A stretch of 6,437 bases of DNA from Bacteroidota bacterium (GCA_026391115.1 JAPLER010000361.1:1-6437), one strand, 5' to 3'; positions 1-6,050 are shown, numbered from the stretch's first letter. Notes: generated from the letters alone by a model not told the origin. A program made the numbers and translations.

Positions 1-599
1 AATTCTCCTTAATGGCAAGTTTACGTGCTGCAAGCCAAGCAATAAGTTATGAATTAGCGATGGGTTTAAGTTTGTTGGCTTTGCTTTGCACTACTGGTAC
101 TTTGCAATTAGGAGTGATTGTTAAACAACAACAAGCTGTAGGTCATTTTTGGAATATAGCATATCAACCACTTGGTTTTTTAATATTCTTTATTTGTGCA
201 ATGGCTGAGTGTAATAGAACACCTTTTGATTTGCCAGAGGCAGAAAATGAATTGAACTTTGGTTATCATCAAGAATACTCATCAATGAAATTGGGTTTTT
301 ATCTTTTTGCAGAATACATTAATATGATTATGAGTAGTGCTTTAATGGCTACAATGTATTTTGGTGGATATGATATTCCTTTTGTTGATGATAATTTATT
401 ATACAATTCCAGTGGAATTTGGCACACACAAATTACTTTTTTCATATTTTTATTTATGTGGATTAGATGGACAATTCCAAGATTTAGATATGACCAATTG
501 ATGAACCTTGGCTGGAAAACAATGATACCATTGGCTTTGTTTAATTTAATTGCAAGTTGTGCTTATATGTTATGGAAAGCTCAAGGGTTTCATTTTTAA
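1..599 (+). CDS. nuoH: NADH-quinone oxidoreductase subunit H, 3' part (partial)
   Basis: NuoH is the membrane subunit of complex I that builds the quinone-binding chamber and joins the peripheral arm to the proton-pumping arm. The open frame enters from the left edge: positions 3-11 read Phe-Ser-Leu in frame before the ATG at 12, and the family continues through here, so that ATG is internal (SLRAASQAISYE matches the conserved region). Numbering from that Met, AECNRTPFDLPEAENEL (65-81), EYSSMK (88-93) and PRFRYDQLMNLGWK (156-169) are the signature motifs of the quinone-chamber loops and the C-terminal helices. About 198 residues are present. The family is usually about 320-350 residues, so roughly the first two fifths lie outside the window. 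About five membrane segments are visible. The stop is TAA at 597-599, and the next gene starts 11 bases later. Confidence 0.97.
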   Translation, partial: FSLMASLRAASQAISYELAMGLSLLALLCTTGTLQLGVIVKQQQAVGHFWNIAYQPLGFLIFFICAMAECNRTPFDLPEAENELNFGYHQEYSSMKLGFYLFAEYINMIMSSALMATMYFGGYDIPFVDDNLLYNSSGIWHTQITFFIFLFMWIRWTIPRFRYDQLMNLGWKTMIPLALFNLIASCAYMLWKAQGFHF

Positions 600-610
600 T
601 AAAATCTATT

Positions 611-862
611 ATGAAATTTTTTATACAAAATAATACTAATGCAAAGGGATACTGGATAATTTTAAGCAAAACTTTAAGGAATATCTTTTTGGTTGGTTTG
701 ACAGTAAATTTTTTTCTTGGATTATTTAAACAAGGCTATAAAGATTCAGAGTATAAACTTATTGCAGCATATTTTGCTCTTGGTTGTGGTTTATTAGCTT
801 TTTTGTTGGATATTATTCATTGGTTAAAGCCTATGTGGTTTGAAAATAAAAAAGCTGAATAA
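611..862 (+). CDS. small two-helix membrane protein of unknown function, between nuoH and nuoI
   Basis: I do not recognise this 83-residue protein. It has a polar N-terminus (1-22), a hydrophobic helix at about 23-39 (RNIFLVGLTVNFFLGLF), a charged loop KQGYKDSEYK (40-49), a second helix at about 50-72 that ends in an Asp and a His (LLDIIHWLKP), and a short charged tail. This predicts an inner-membrane hairpin. The frame is also open from an ATG at 557 inside nuoH. The ATG at 611 is preferred because it lies just after the nuoH stop and is preceded by the usual AT-rich leader. No cysteine cluster, nucleotide-binding motif or lipobox is visible. Its place in the operon suggests co-transcription with nuoH and perhaps a role in assembly or as an accessory complex I subunit, but that is inference from position only. 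It could also be a lineage-specific passenger gene. Confidence 0.72.
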   Translation: MKFFIQNNTNAKGYWIILSKTLRNIFLVGLTVNFFLGLFKQGYKDSEYKLIAAYFALGCGLLAFLLDIIHWLKPMWFENKKAE

Positions 863-866
863 TGAG

Positions 867-902
867 TTAAACTTGAATGGTGCCAACGCCACAAAAGTTT
901 AA
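867..902 (+). repeat. stem-loop after the small membrane gene
   Basis: The 8-base arms TTAAACTT (867-874) and AAGTTTAA (895-902) are perfect complements. Inside them, after a 3x3 internal loop, TGGTG (878-882) pairs with CGCCA (887-891) with one G-U pair and a CCAA loop. It begins four bases after the TAA of the small gene. No T-run follows, so it is not a classic intrinsic terminator. It may be a small palindromic repeat or a 3'-end structure that protects the upstream message. Confidence 0.5.
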
Positions 903-937
903 TAGTAGTAATAAAGTTGGGACAATAATAAAAGAAA

Positions 938-958
938 AAATAAACCAATGGTTTATTT
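938..958. repeat. 21-base perfect palindrome upstream of the candidate nuoI promoter
   Basis: AAATAAACCA (938-947) and TGGTTTATTT (949-958) are exact reverse complements around a single central A. As RNA this gives nine pairs, only two of them G-C, with a three-base loop, so the fold is weak. As DNA it resembles an operator-like site ending two bases before the candidate -33 element. Whether a regulator binds it cannot be told from sequence; in AT-rich DNA it could also be chance. Confidence 0.35.
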
Positions 959-960
959 AA

Positions 961-990
961 TTGGTTAAGAAAATTGATAAAATATATTTG
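961..990 (+). promoter_or_regulatory. candidate Bacteroidota-type promoter upstream of nuoI
   Basis: TTG at 961-963 is followed after exactly 19 bases by TATATTTG at 983-990. This fits the TTG-N19-TAnnTTTG form known for the main sigma factor of Bacteroides and Flavobacterium. Transcription would begin near 993-996, about ten bases before the nuoI ATG, giving a very short leader. It lies in the longest gap of the window (142 bases), where an internal promoter is most plausible. The spacing and the -7 element fit well, but the -33 element is short and the region is AT-rich. Confidence 0.45.
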
Positions 991-1004
991 CGAACTTTTA
1001 TAAA

Positions 1005-1535
1005 ATGCAAGCACTAACACAAAGAGTAAAACAGGTTGATAGAAAACCAATGACATTTCTAGAGAGATTGTATCTCTGGAATATTGTTAAAGGTATGTTC
1101 ATCACTTTCAGTCACATATTTAAGAAAAAACCAACCATTCGGTATCCTGAACAAAAACGTCCTTTTAGCCCTGTGTTTAGAGGATTGCACGTTTTAAACA
1201 GAGATGAAGAAGGGCGTGAAAACTGTACTGCTTGTGGGTTGTGTGCTGTGGCTTGTCCTGCAGAAGCTATTACAATGGAAGCTGCTGAACGTTTGCCAAA
1301 TGAAGAGCATTTATATCGAGAGGAAAAATATGCAGCTAAATATGAGATTAATATGTTGCGTTGTATTTTTTGTGGCTTATGCGAAGAAGCTTGTCCTAAA
1401 GATGCAATTTATTTAAGTGAAACTTTTGCTCCAGCTAATTTTACACGTAAAGGGTTTATCTATGGTAAACAAGATTTATTAATTCCAAATGTAAAAAATG
1501 AAGCTGAAGATTTTGCTAAAGCTAAGGGAGTTTAG
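1005..1535 (+). CDS. nuoI: NADH-quinone oxidoreductase subunit I (two [4Fe-4S] clusters)
   Basis: NuoI is the ferredoxin-like subunit that carries clusters N6a and N6b and hands electrons towards N2 in NuoB beside the quinone site. The 176-residue product has two complete binding motifs, with cysteines at 74, 77, 80, 84 (CTACGLCAVACP) and at 120, 123, 126, 130 (CIFCGLCEEACP). In each motif the fourth cysteine, followed by Pro, ligates the other cluster. The N-terminal stretch at about 20-45 (RLYLWNIVKGMFITFSHIFK) is the amphipathic segment that lies on the membrane next to NuoH. Length is normal for the family. The ATG at 1005 is preceded by an A-rich tract without Shine-Dalgarno sequence. 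The stop is TAG (1533-1535) and lies inside a repeat that recurs at the end of nuoL. The protein itself shows nothing odd. Confidence 0.98.
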   Translation: MQALTQRVKQVDRKPMTFLERLYLWNIVKGMFITFSHIFKKKPTIRYPEQKRPFSPVFRGLHVLNRDEEGRENCTACGLCAVACPAEAITMEAAERLPNEEHLYREEKYAAKYEINMLRCIFCGLCEEACPKDAIYLSETFAPANFTRKGFIYGKQDLLIPNVKNEAEDFAKAKGV

Positions 1536-1581
1536 AATATAGAATGATGAATGTAAAATTCAAAATTCATAACTCATAATT
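1531..1581. repeat. AT-rich repeat at the nuoI/nuoJ junction (TTCATAACTC family, copy 1)
   Basis: The left part, 1531-1552, covers the nuoI stop codon and matches 4479-4500 at the end of nuoL in 20 of 22 bases. The right part, AATTCATAACTCATAATT (1564-1581), recurs exactly at 2550-2567 before nuoL. ATGAAT (1547-1552) can pair with ATTCAT (1565-1570). The right part ends six bases before the nuoJ ATG. This looks like an intergenic repeat family, not gene-specific regulation, although a role in the mRNA cannot be excluded. Confidence 0.65.
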
Positions 1582-1587
1582 TAAAAA

Positions 1588-2088
1588 ATGAACTTAACAC
1601 ATATACTTTTTTTTATTTTAAGTGGTCTTGCAATTGTAAGTGCAATTATGGTGCTTATCAGCAAAAGTCCTGTACACAGTGTATTGTGGCTTATTGCTGT
1701 TTTTTTTGCAATTAGTGGTCATTACATTTTATTAAATGCACAATTTTTAGCTATTGTAAATTTAATTGTTTATGCAGGTGCCATTATGGTGTTGTTTTTA
1801 TTTGTTATAATGATGATGAATTTAAACAAAGACACTGACCCACAAAAAAACATTTGGATAAAATTTGCAGGTGTTATTAGTGGGGGTTGTTTTTTAATTG
1901 TTTTGATTTCTTTGGTGGGTCAAGCAACTGAAATTAATAACAAACAAGCATTAACTGGAATTGGAAATATTGGAATGATAAAAACTTTGGGTAAAGTTCT
2001 ATTTACAGATTTTGTTGTTCCTTTTGAAATAAGTAGTGTGTTATTTTTAAGTGCAATGGTTGGTGCTGTTGTCATTGGGAAAAAGTAA
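1588..2088 (+). CDS. nuoJ: NADH-quinone oxidoreductase subunit J
   Basis: NuoJ is a membrane subunit at the heel of complex I, between the quinone-chamber subunit NuoH and NuoK. It takes part in coupling quinone reduction to proton pumping. The product is 166 residues with about five membrane segments (roughly 5-24, 30-48, 54-78, 92-112 and 147-163). The diagnostic third segment VYAGAIMVLFLFVIMMMNL (61-79) carries the Tyr-Ala-Gly motif that forms the pi-bulge helix which rotates during turnover in solved structures. The loop before the last helix is rich in Gly, Asn and Lys, as expected for this variable part. The only sensible start is the ATG at 1588, after TTTAAAAA. It lies 52 bases after nuoI. 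The stop is TAA. The length is at the short end of the family but usual for Bacteroidota as far as I recall. Confidence 0.96.
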   Translation: MNLTHILFFILSGLAIVSAIMVLISKSPVHSVLWLIAVFFAISGHYILLNAQFLAIVNLIVYAGAIMVLFLFVIMMMNLNKDTDPQKNIWIKFAGVISGGCFLIVLISLVGQATEINNKQALTGIGNIGMIKTLGKVLFTDFVVPFEISSVLFLSAMVGAVVIGKK

Positions 2089-2094
2089 TTAGTC

Positions 2095-2158
2095 AATTCG
2101 ATAATTTGGCAATGTGCCAATGAATTGCCGAATTGTTAAATTGTTGAATTATCAAATT
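2095..2158. repeat. AATT-rich dyad at the nuoJ/nuoK junction
   Basis: The gap contains a perfect small hairpin, TTGGCA (2106-2111) and TGCCAA (2115-2120) around ATG. It can alternatively pair GGCAAT (2108-2113) with ATTGCC (2124-2129). AATTCGATAATTTGGCAAT (2095-2113) is loosely mirrored by the right half, which contains GCCGAATTG and GAATTATCAAATT (2127-2158). Its unit differs from the TTCATAACTC repeats at the other junctions. It also creates in-frame GTG and ATG codons upstream of nuoK that could mislead a start call. Confidence 0.55.
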
Positions 2159-2164
2159 AGGTTT

Positions 2165-2500
2165 ATGCCAATAAATTATTATATCATTTTCGCTTTAACA
2201 CTTTTTACAATTGGTGTTGTAGGTGTATTAACACGTAGAAACGCTATTATTGTTTTTATGTGTATTGAGTTAATGCTAAACGCAGTGAATTTGCTTTTAG
2301 TTGCTTTTAGTAAAATGCATTATGGTGCTGCTTATTTAACTGATAAATCAACAACAGTTGGAGCAGAAGCTCAAATTTTTGTATTTTTTATAATGGTTGT
2401 TGCAGCAGCAGAAGTAAGTGTTGGCTTGGCTATTATAGTAATGTTGTATAGAAATATACATAGCATTGATATTAATTTTTTAAATAGACTTAAAAACTAA
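2165..2500 (+). CDS. nuoK: NADH-quinone oxidoreductase subunit K
   Basis: NuoK is the small three-helix subunit, related to MrpC, that sits between NuoJ and NuoN on the path that links quinone chemistry to proton pumping. With the ATG at 2165 the product has 111 residues. Its two essential membrane glutamates are present: Glu35 in CIELMLN and Glu83 in AAAEVSVG, matching E36 and E72 of E. coli NuoK. Arg24-Arg25 and the C-terminal tail DINFLNRLK also fit. The frame is open further upstream to a GTG at 2114 and an ATG at 2120. Those codons lie in the junction dyad and would add a polar, unconserved tail, so the start at 2165 was chosen. The loop between helices 2 and 3 (about 50-70, YLTDKSTTVGAEAQ) is about ten residues longer than in E. 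coli, which accounts for the greater length. Confidence 0.96.
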   Translation: MPINYYIIFALTLFTIGVVGVLTRRNAIIVFMCIELMLNAVNLLLVAFSKMHYGAAYLTDKSTTVGAEAQIFVFFIMVVAAAEVSVGLAIIVMLYRNIHSIDINFLNRLKN

Positions 2501-2511
2501 TTGTGGATTTT

Positions 2512-2569
2512 GAATTGAAATTATGCACATAATCAAACTCATAATTCTTAATTCATAACTCATAATTCT
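2512..2569. repeat. AT-rich repeat at the nuoK/nuoL junction (TTCATAACTC family, copy 2)
   Basis: AACTCATAATTCT occurs twice exactly, at 2536-2548 and 2557-2569, with a 21-base period. The stretch 2550-2567 is identical to 1564-1581 before nuoJ, and TCTTAATTCATAACTC (2546-2561) is identical to 4536-4551 before nuoM. The left part, GAATTGAAATTATG (2512-2525), resembles the left arm of the nuoL/nuoM copy. The repeat ends six bases before the nuoL ATG and fills most of the 75-base gap. Unlike copies 1 and 3 it does not overlap the preceding stop codon, which is TAA. Confidence 0.65.
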
Positions 2570-2575
2570 CAAAGT

Positions 2576-4483
2576 ATGAATAAACTTGTTTACTTAATTC
2601 CATTGTTTCCTTTGGTTGGTTTTTTAATCAATGGATTAATGCGTAATTCATTATCAAAAACACTTTCTGGAATTATTGGTAGTGTTGCTATATTGGCTTC
2701 ATTTATTGTCAGCCTTGTTTTATTTTTTGATGTTAAAACTAATGGTGCAATGGCTGTAAATCCATTGTTTACTTTTATTAAAACTACTGGTTTACAAATT
2801 GATTTTGCATTTCAAGTTGATCAGCTTTCATCTATATTTTTACTAATTATTACTGGCATTGGTTTTTTAATTCACGTGTATTCTACTTCGTATATGCACG
2901 AAGAGGAAAGTCATCACTTTGCTCGATATTTTGCATATTTAAACTTATTTGTTTTCTCAATGTTATTATTAGTATTGGGTGCAAATTTTGTAATAATGTT
3001 TATTGGCTGGGAAGGTGTGGGTCTGTGCTCATATTTGCTCATAGGATATTGGTTTAAAAATAATAATTACAATTATGCTGCTAAAAAAGCATTTGTAATG
3101 AATAGGATAGGAGATTTAGGTTTTTTACTAGCTTTATTTTGGGTAATAAATAAACTAGGTACAGCAAATTATGCAGATGTTTTTGCAAATCTTTCCAAGC
3201 TAAGTACAACAGATGTAACTGCTATTACAATGTTATTGTTTGTAGGTGCAATGGGCAAATCTGCTCAAATTCCTTTATACACTTGGTTGCCAGATGCAAT
3301 GGCTGGTCCAACGCCAGTCAGTGCTTTAATACACGCTGCAACAATGGTTACTGCTGGTATTTATATGATTGCACGTAGCAATGCATTGTTTAGTTTAAGT
3401 GAATTTACAATGCACTTTATAGCAATTATTGGGTTGGTAACCGCATTGTTTTCTGCTACAATTGCTATTAAACAAAATGATATAAAAAAAGTATTGGCAT
3501 ACTCAACAGTAAGTCAATTGGGTTATATGTTTTTGGGTTTAGGATGTGGTGCTTTTACAGGTGCAGTTTTTCATGTAATGACACATGCATTTTTTAAAGC
3601 TCTATTATTCTTGGGTGCTGGTTCAGTAATTCACGCAATGCACCACGAACAAGATATTAGAAAAATGGGTGGTTTAAAAAAGAAATTGCCAATTACACAC
3701 ATTACTTTTTTATTAGGTTGTATCGCTATCTCTGGTATTCCTCCTTTTAGTGGTTTTTTTAGTAAAGATGAAATTTTAGCCGCTGCTTTTGCACATAATA
3801 AAATATATTGGGTGTTGGGTGTAGTTGGTGCTTGTATGACAGCTTTTTATATGTTTAGACTTTACTCAACTACTTTTTTAGGAAACTTTAGAGGTACACA
3901 TAATCAAGAACATCATTTGCACGAAAGTCCTAAAGCAATGACGTTCCCATTAATTGTATTAGCTATACTCAGTGTAGTTGGAGGTTTAATTGGAATTCCT
4001 GAAATTTTAGGCGGAAGTCATCAGCTTCATCATTTTTTATCGCCAGTTTTAACTAGCGAAAAAGCTCATTCAATAGATCATTCAACTGAGTATATGTTAA
4101 TGGGTATAAGTGTTACATTAGCAGCTATTGCAATATTATTTGCTATTAATAAATTTAGTAAAAAGCCAGAACTTGAAGATGCACAAGGCTTTGGAAAAGT
4201 ATTAGAAAATAAGTGGTATGTAGATGAATTATATGACACCATTATTTCAAAGCCAATTTTATGGTTAAGTAATTTCTTTAAAAACATAGTTGAAAAAAGT
4301 GGAATTGATGGTGCTGTAAATGGTGTTGGAAAATTTGTTCAATACAGCTCACGTCAAATACGTTTAGTACAAAGTGGGCAGGTTGGTAGTTATATATTAA
4401 TGATGATTGCAGCATTTGTTGTTATTATTTTTATATGGATAAATGACGGTCATATTTTTAGAATTTTAAGCAAAATATTTTAG
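2576..4483 (+). CDS. nuoL: NADH-quinone oxidoreductase subunit L (distal antiporter-like proton pump)
   Basis: NuoL is the outermost proton-translocating subunit, homologous to MrpA-type antiporters. The 635-residue product is near the usual 610-650. Its proton-channel residues are visible: Glu146 in GWEGVGLCSYLLIG (E144 in E. coli), Lys228 in MGKSAQ (K229), His253 in ALIHAATMVTAG, Lys341 in HAFFKALLFLG, and Lys397 in FFSKDE (K399). WLPDAMAGPTPVSA (237-250) is the strongest family signature. The C-terminal extension includes WYVDELYDTIISKP (547-560), a lateral-helix-forming motif typical of NuoL and absent from NuoM and NuoN. A final membrane anchor lies at about 605-622. The ATG at 2576 follows the junction repeat and matches the expected N-terminus. 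The stop is TAG, part of the repeat that follows. No frameshift or missing residue was seen. Confidence 0.98.
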   Translation: MNKLVYLIPLFPLVGFLINGLMRNSLSKTLSGIIGSVAILASFIVSLVLFFDVKTNGAMAVNPLFTFIKTTGLQIDFAFQVDQLSSIFLLIITGIGFLIHVYSTSYMHEEESHHFARYFAYLNLFVFSMLLLVLGANFVIMFIGWEGVGLCSYLLIGYWFKNNNYNYAAKKAFVMNRIGDLGFLLALFWVINKLGTANYADVFANLSKLSTTDVTAITMLLFVGAMGKSAQIPLYTWLPDAMAGPTPVSALIHAATMVTAGIYMIARSNALFSLSEFTMHFIAIIGLVTALFSATIAIKQNDIKKVLAYSTVSQLGYMFLGLGCGAFTGAVFHVMTHAFFKALLFLGAGSVIHAMHHEQDIRKMGGLKKKLPITHITFLLGCIAISGIPPFSGFFSKDEILAAAFAHNKIYWVLGVVGACMTAFYMFRLYSTTFLGNFRGTHNQEHHLHESPKAMTFPLIVLAILSVVGGLIGIPEILGGSHQLHHFLSPVLTSEKAHSIDHSTEYMLMGISVTLAAIAILFAINKFSKKPELEDAQGFGKVLENKWYVDELYDTIISKPILWLSNFFKNIVEKSGIDGAVNGVGKFVQYSSRQIRLVQSGQVGSYILMMIAAFVVIIFIWINDGHIFRILSKIF

Positions 4484-4554
4484 AATGTAGAATAATGAAT
4501 TATAAATTATGAATGTTGTTTATTGCGTTCATAACTCTTAATTCATAACTCTTA
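4479..4554. repeat. AT-rich inverted repeat at the nuoL/nuoM junction (TTCATAACTC family, copy 3)
   Basis: This is the most complete copy. The left arm, about 4489-4515, is complementary to the right arm, about 4526-4552, at roughly 21 of 27 aligned bases by hand, with a ten-base loop (TTGTTTATTG). The right arm holds TTCATAACTCTTA twice exactly (4528-4540 and 4542-4554). The first 22 bases (4479-4500), which include the nuoL stop TAG, match the nuoI end in 20 positions. In mRNA this would form a long A-U-rich hairpin ending 12 bases before the nuoM start. It has no terminator-like G-C stem and T-run. Confidence 0.68.
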
Positions 4555-4566
4555 ATAAAAAGGAAA

Positions 4567-5970
4567 ATGTATTCTTTATTACTCATATTAATTCCAGTTG
4601 TTGCAGGTATTACTACTTTCTTTTTGAAGGATGAAAAAACTGCTAAAGGATTTTCACTGCTAGGTGCTATTGCAACTTTAGTTATTTCATTATTAAGTTT
4701 GTGTAATAAAACACAACTTGGTTATAATGCAGATTGGATTCCAAATTTGAATGCACATTTTTCTTTGTCATTAGACGGGGTAAGCAAAATGTTGTGTTTA
4801 CTCAATAGCATTTCTTTGCCAATTATTTTTATTTCAATATACAATTCGAGCTACAAAAACAATAATCAATTTTTTGCTTTAATGTTATTAATGCAAGCAG
4901 GTATTATGGGTGTTTTTTTGGCTAATGATGCTTTGTTATTTTACTTCTTTTGGGAACTAGCTTTAATACCAGCTTATTTTTTATGTAGCATTTGGGGTGG
5001 AGAAAAACGAATTCAAGTTACATTCAAATTCTTCATTTATACATTTGTTGGTTCATTATTAATGCTACTTGGATTAATTTATTTATATCTTCAAACACCA
5101 GGAGGACATTCATTTGCATATAATGATTTCTTAAAACTAAATCTTTCATTGCATCAGCAAAACTTTGTATTTGCATTAATGTTTATTGCTTTTGCTATTA
5201 AAATGCCCATCTTCCCTTTTCACACGTGGCAACCAGATGCTTACGAACAAGCACCAACACCTGTTACAATGGTTTTAAGTGGTGTTATGGTTAAAATGGG
5301 AATTTTTGCTGTAATAAAATGGCTATTGCCAATCGTTCCACTGGGTGTAAAAAGTCATAGCAACTTTGTGATAATTCTTTCTGTCATTGGAATGATTTAC
5401 GCTTCATTAATTGCTATAAAGCAAGACGATGTTAAAAGACTAATTGCTTATTCATCTATTGCTCATATTGGATTAATGTGTGCAGCAATTTTCACCAAAT
5501 CAACACAAGGGATGGATGGCGTTTTAATACAAATGTTTAATCATGGTATTAATGTCATTGGACTTTGGATTGTAGCTGATGTAGTCGAAAAACAAGTTGG
5601 CACTCGTAAATTGAGTGAATTAGGTGGGCTTGCACATAAAGCACCAATATTAACTATTCTTTTAGTAGTAATGGCATTTGCTAATATAGCTTTGCCATTA
5701 ACCAATGCTTTTGTTGGTGAATTTTTAATGTTCAGTGGGTTGTTTACATTTAATATCTGGTTTGCAGCTATTGCTTTAATCAGTATTATTTTGGGAGCTG
5801 TATATACTTTAAGCATGGTGCAAAAAATGTTCTATGGCAATACAGTTTTACAAACTGAAAATGCTATTGATATTAGTTTAAATATAAAAATCGCATTGAT
5901 TATTTTGGTGATAATGGTTCTTATTTTAGGCGTTTATCCAACACCAATATTCAATTTAATACACTCCTAA
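4567..5970 (+). CDS. nuoM: NADH-quinone oxidoreductase subunit M (antiporter-like proton pump)
   Basis: NuoM is the middle of the three antiporter-like pumps, between NuoN and NuoL. The 467-residue product keeps the channel residues: Glu130 in FFWELALIPAYFL (E144 in E. coli), Lys212 in AIKMPIFPFHTW (K234), Lys243 in SGVMVKMG (K265), and Glu385 in AFVGEFLMFSG (E407). FHTWQPDAYEQAPTPVT (218-234) is the family signature, and KQDDVKRLIAYSSIAHIG (285-302) is also typical. It is about 40 residues shorter than E. coli NuoM, mostly in the N-terminal region and loops; both halves of the inverted helix repeat are there. The ATG at 4567 follows AAAAAGGAAA. The AGGA lies only two bases before the ATG, too close for an ordinary ribosome-binding site, so A-rich context probably matters more. 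The stop is TAA. Confidence 0.97.
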   Translation: MYSLLLILIPVVAGITTFFLKDEKTAKGFSLLGAIATLVISLLSLCNKTQLGYNADWIPNLNAHFSLSLDGVSKMLCLLNSISLPIIFISIYNSSYKNNNQFFALMLLMQAGIMGVFLANDALLFYFFWELALIPAYFLCSIWGGEKRIQVTFKFFIYTFVGSLLMLLGLIYLYLQTPGGHSFAYNDFLKLNLSLHQQNFVFALMFIAFAIKMPIFPFHTWQPDAYEQAPTPVTMVLSGVMVKMGIFAVIKWLLPIVPLGVKSHSNFVIILSVIGMIYASLIAIKQDDVKRLIAYSSIAHIGLMCAAIFTKSTQGMDGVLIQMFNHGINVIGLWIVADVVEKQVGTRKLSELGGLAHKAPILTILLVVMAFANIALPLTNAFVGEFLMFSGLFTFNIWFAAIALISIILGAVYTLSMVQKMFYGNTVLQTENAIDISLNIKIALIILVIMVLILGVYPTPIFNLIHS

Positions 5971-5990
5971 AAGTAAAGAAATTTTCTCTT

Positions 5991-6010
5991 AGTGAGGTGT
6001 AGCAATCTGT
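5991..6010. repeat. possible fragment of a widespread palindromic repeat (nuoM/nuoN junction)
   Basis: AGTGAGGTGTAGCAATCTGT resembles one half of the dispersed element I recall as GCGAGG...AAGCAATCT, found between genes in many bacteria including Bacteroidota. Only one end is visible here, so this would be a remnant. The identification is from memory of the motif and needs a genome-wide count. Confidence 0.35.
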
Positions 6011-6029
6011 AAAAAAATAAAATTAAATT

Positions 6030-6050
6030 GCCCCTTTAGGGGTTGGGGTT
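6030..6050. repeat. C4/G4 stem-loop directly before the nuoN start
   Basis: CCCC (6031-6034) can pair with GGGG at 6039-6042 across a TTTA loop, or with GGGG at 6045-6048. This is the most G-C-rich spot in an otherwise AT-rich window and ends one base before the nuoN ATG at 6052. CCCCTTTAGGGGTTGGGG is like an intergenic repeat I recall from Bacteroidota genomes. It could affect access to the nuoN start, but it may equally be a passive repeat. Confidence 0.45.

Noticed and set aside
557..610. Upstream start at 557 for the small membrane gene
   Set aside because: It would overlap the nuoH end by 43 bases and add 18 residues; the ATG at 611 just after the nuoH stop is simpler. Not strictly excluded.
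867..902. Stem-loop as a rho-independent terminator
   Set aside because: The stem is mostly A-T at its base and no T-run follows the right arm.
817..1056. Antisense open frame of 79 codons across the small gene end and nuoI start
   Set aside because: It mostly covers the AT-rich gap and the reverse of two genes; its Phe/Tyr-rich composition is what reversed A-rich DNA gives, and no family motif is visible.
1204..1416. Second forward frame inside nuoI (70 codons)
   Set aside because: It lies wholly inside nuoI over the two cysteine motifs; out-of-frame reading of a well-conserved gene.
1920..2120. Antisense frame over the nuoJ end
   Set aside because: Reverse of a conserved gene, no recognisable motif.
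4078..4287. Antisense frame inside nuoL
   Set aside because: Low-complexity reverse of the conserved NuoL C-terminal region; no promoter or family signal.
4561..4564. AGGA before nuoM as a Shine-Dalgarno site
   Set aside because: Only two bases separate it from the ATG, too close for normal pairing, and no other gene here has one.
4484..4566. Repeat arrays at the junctions as a CRISPR array
   Set aside because: Units are 10-18 bases, AT-rich, with no uniform repeat length or spacer length and no cas genes nearby.
5541..5816. Antisense frame of 91 codons inside nuoM
   Set aside because: Reverse strand of conserved NuoM; composition is typical of a shadow frame.
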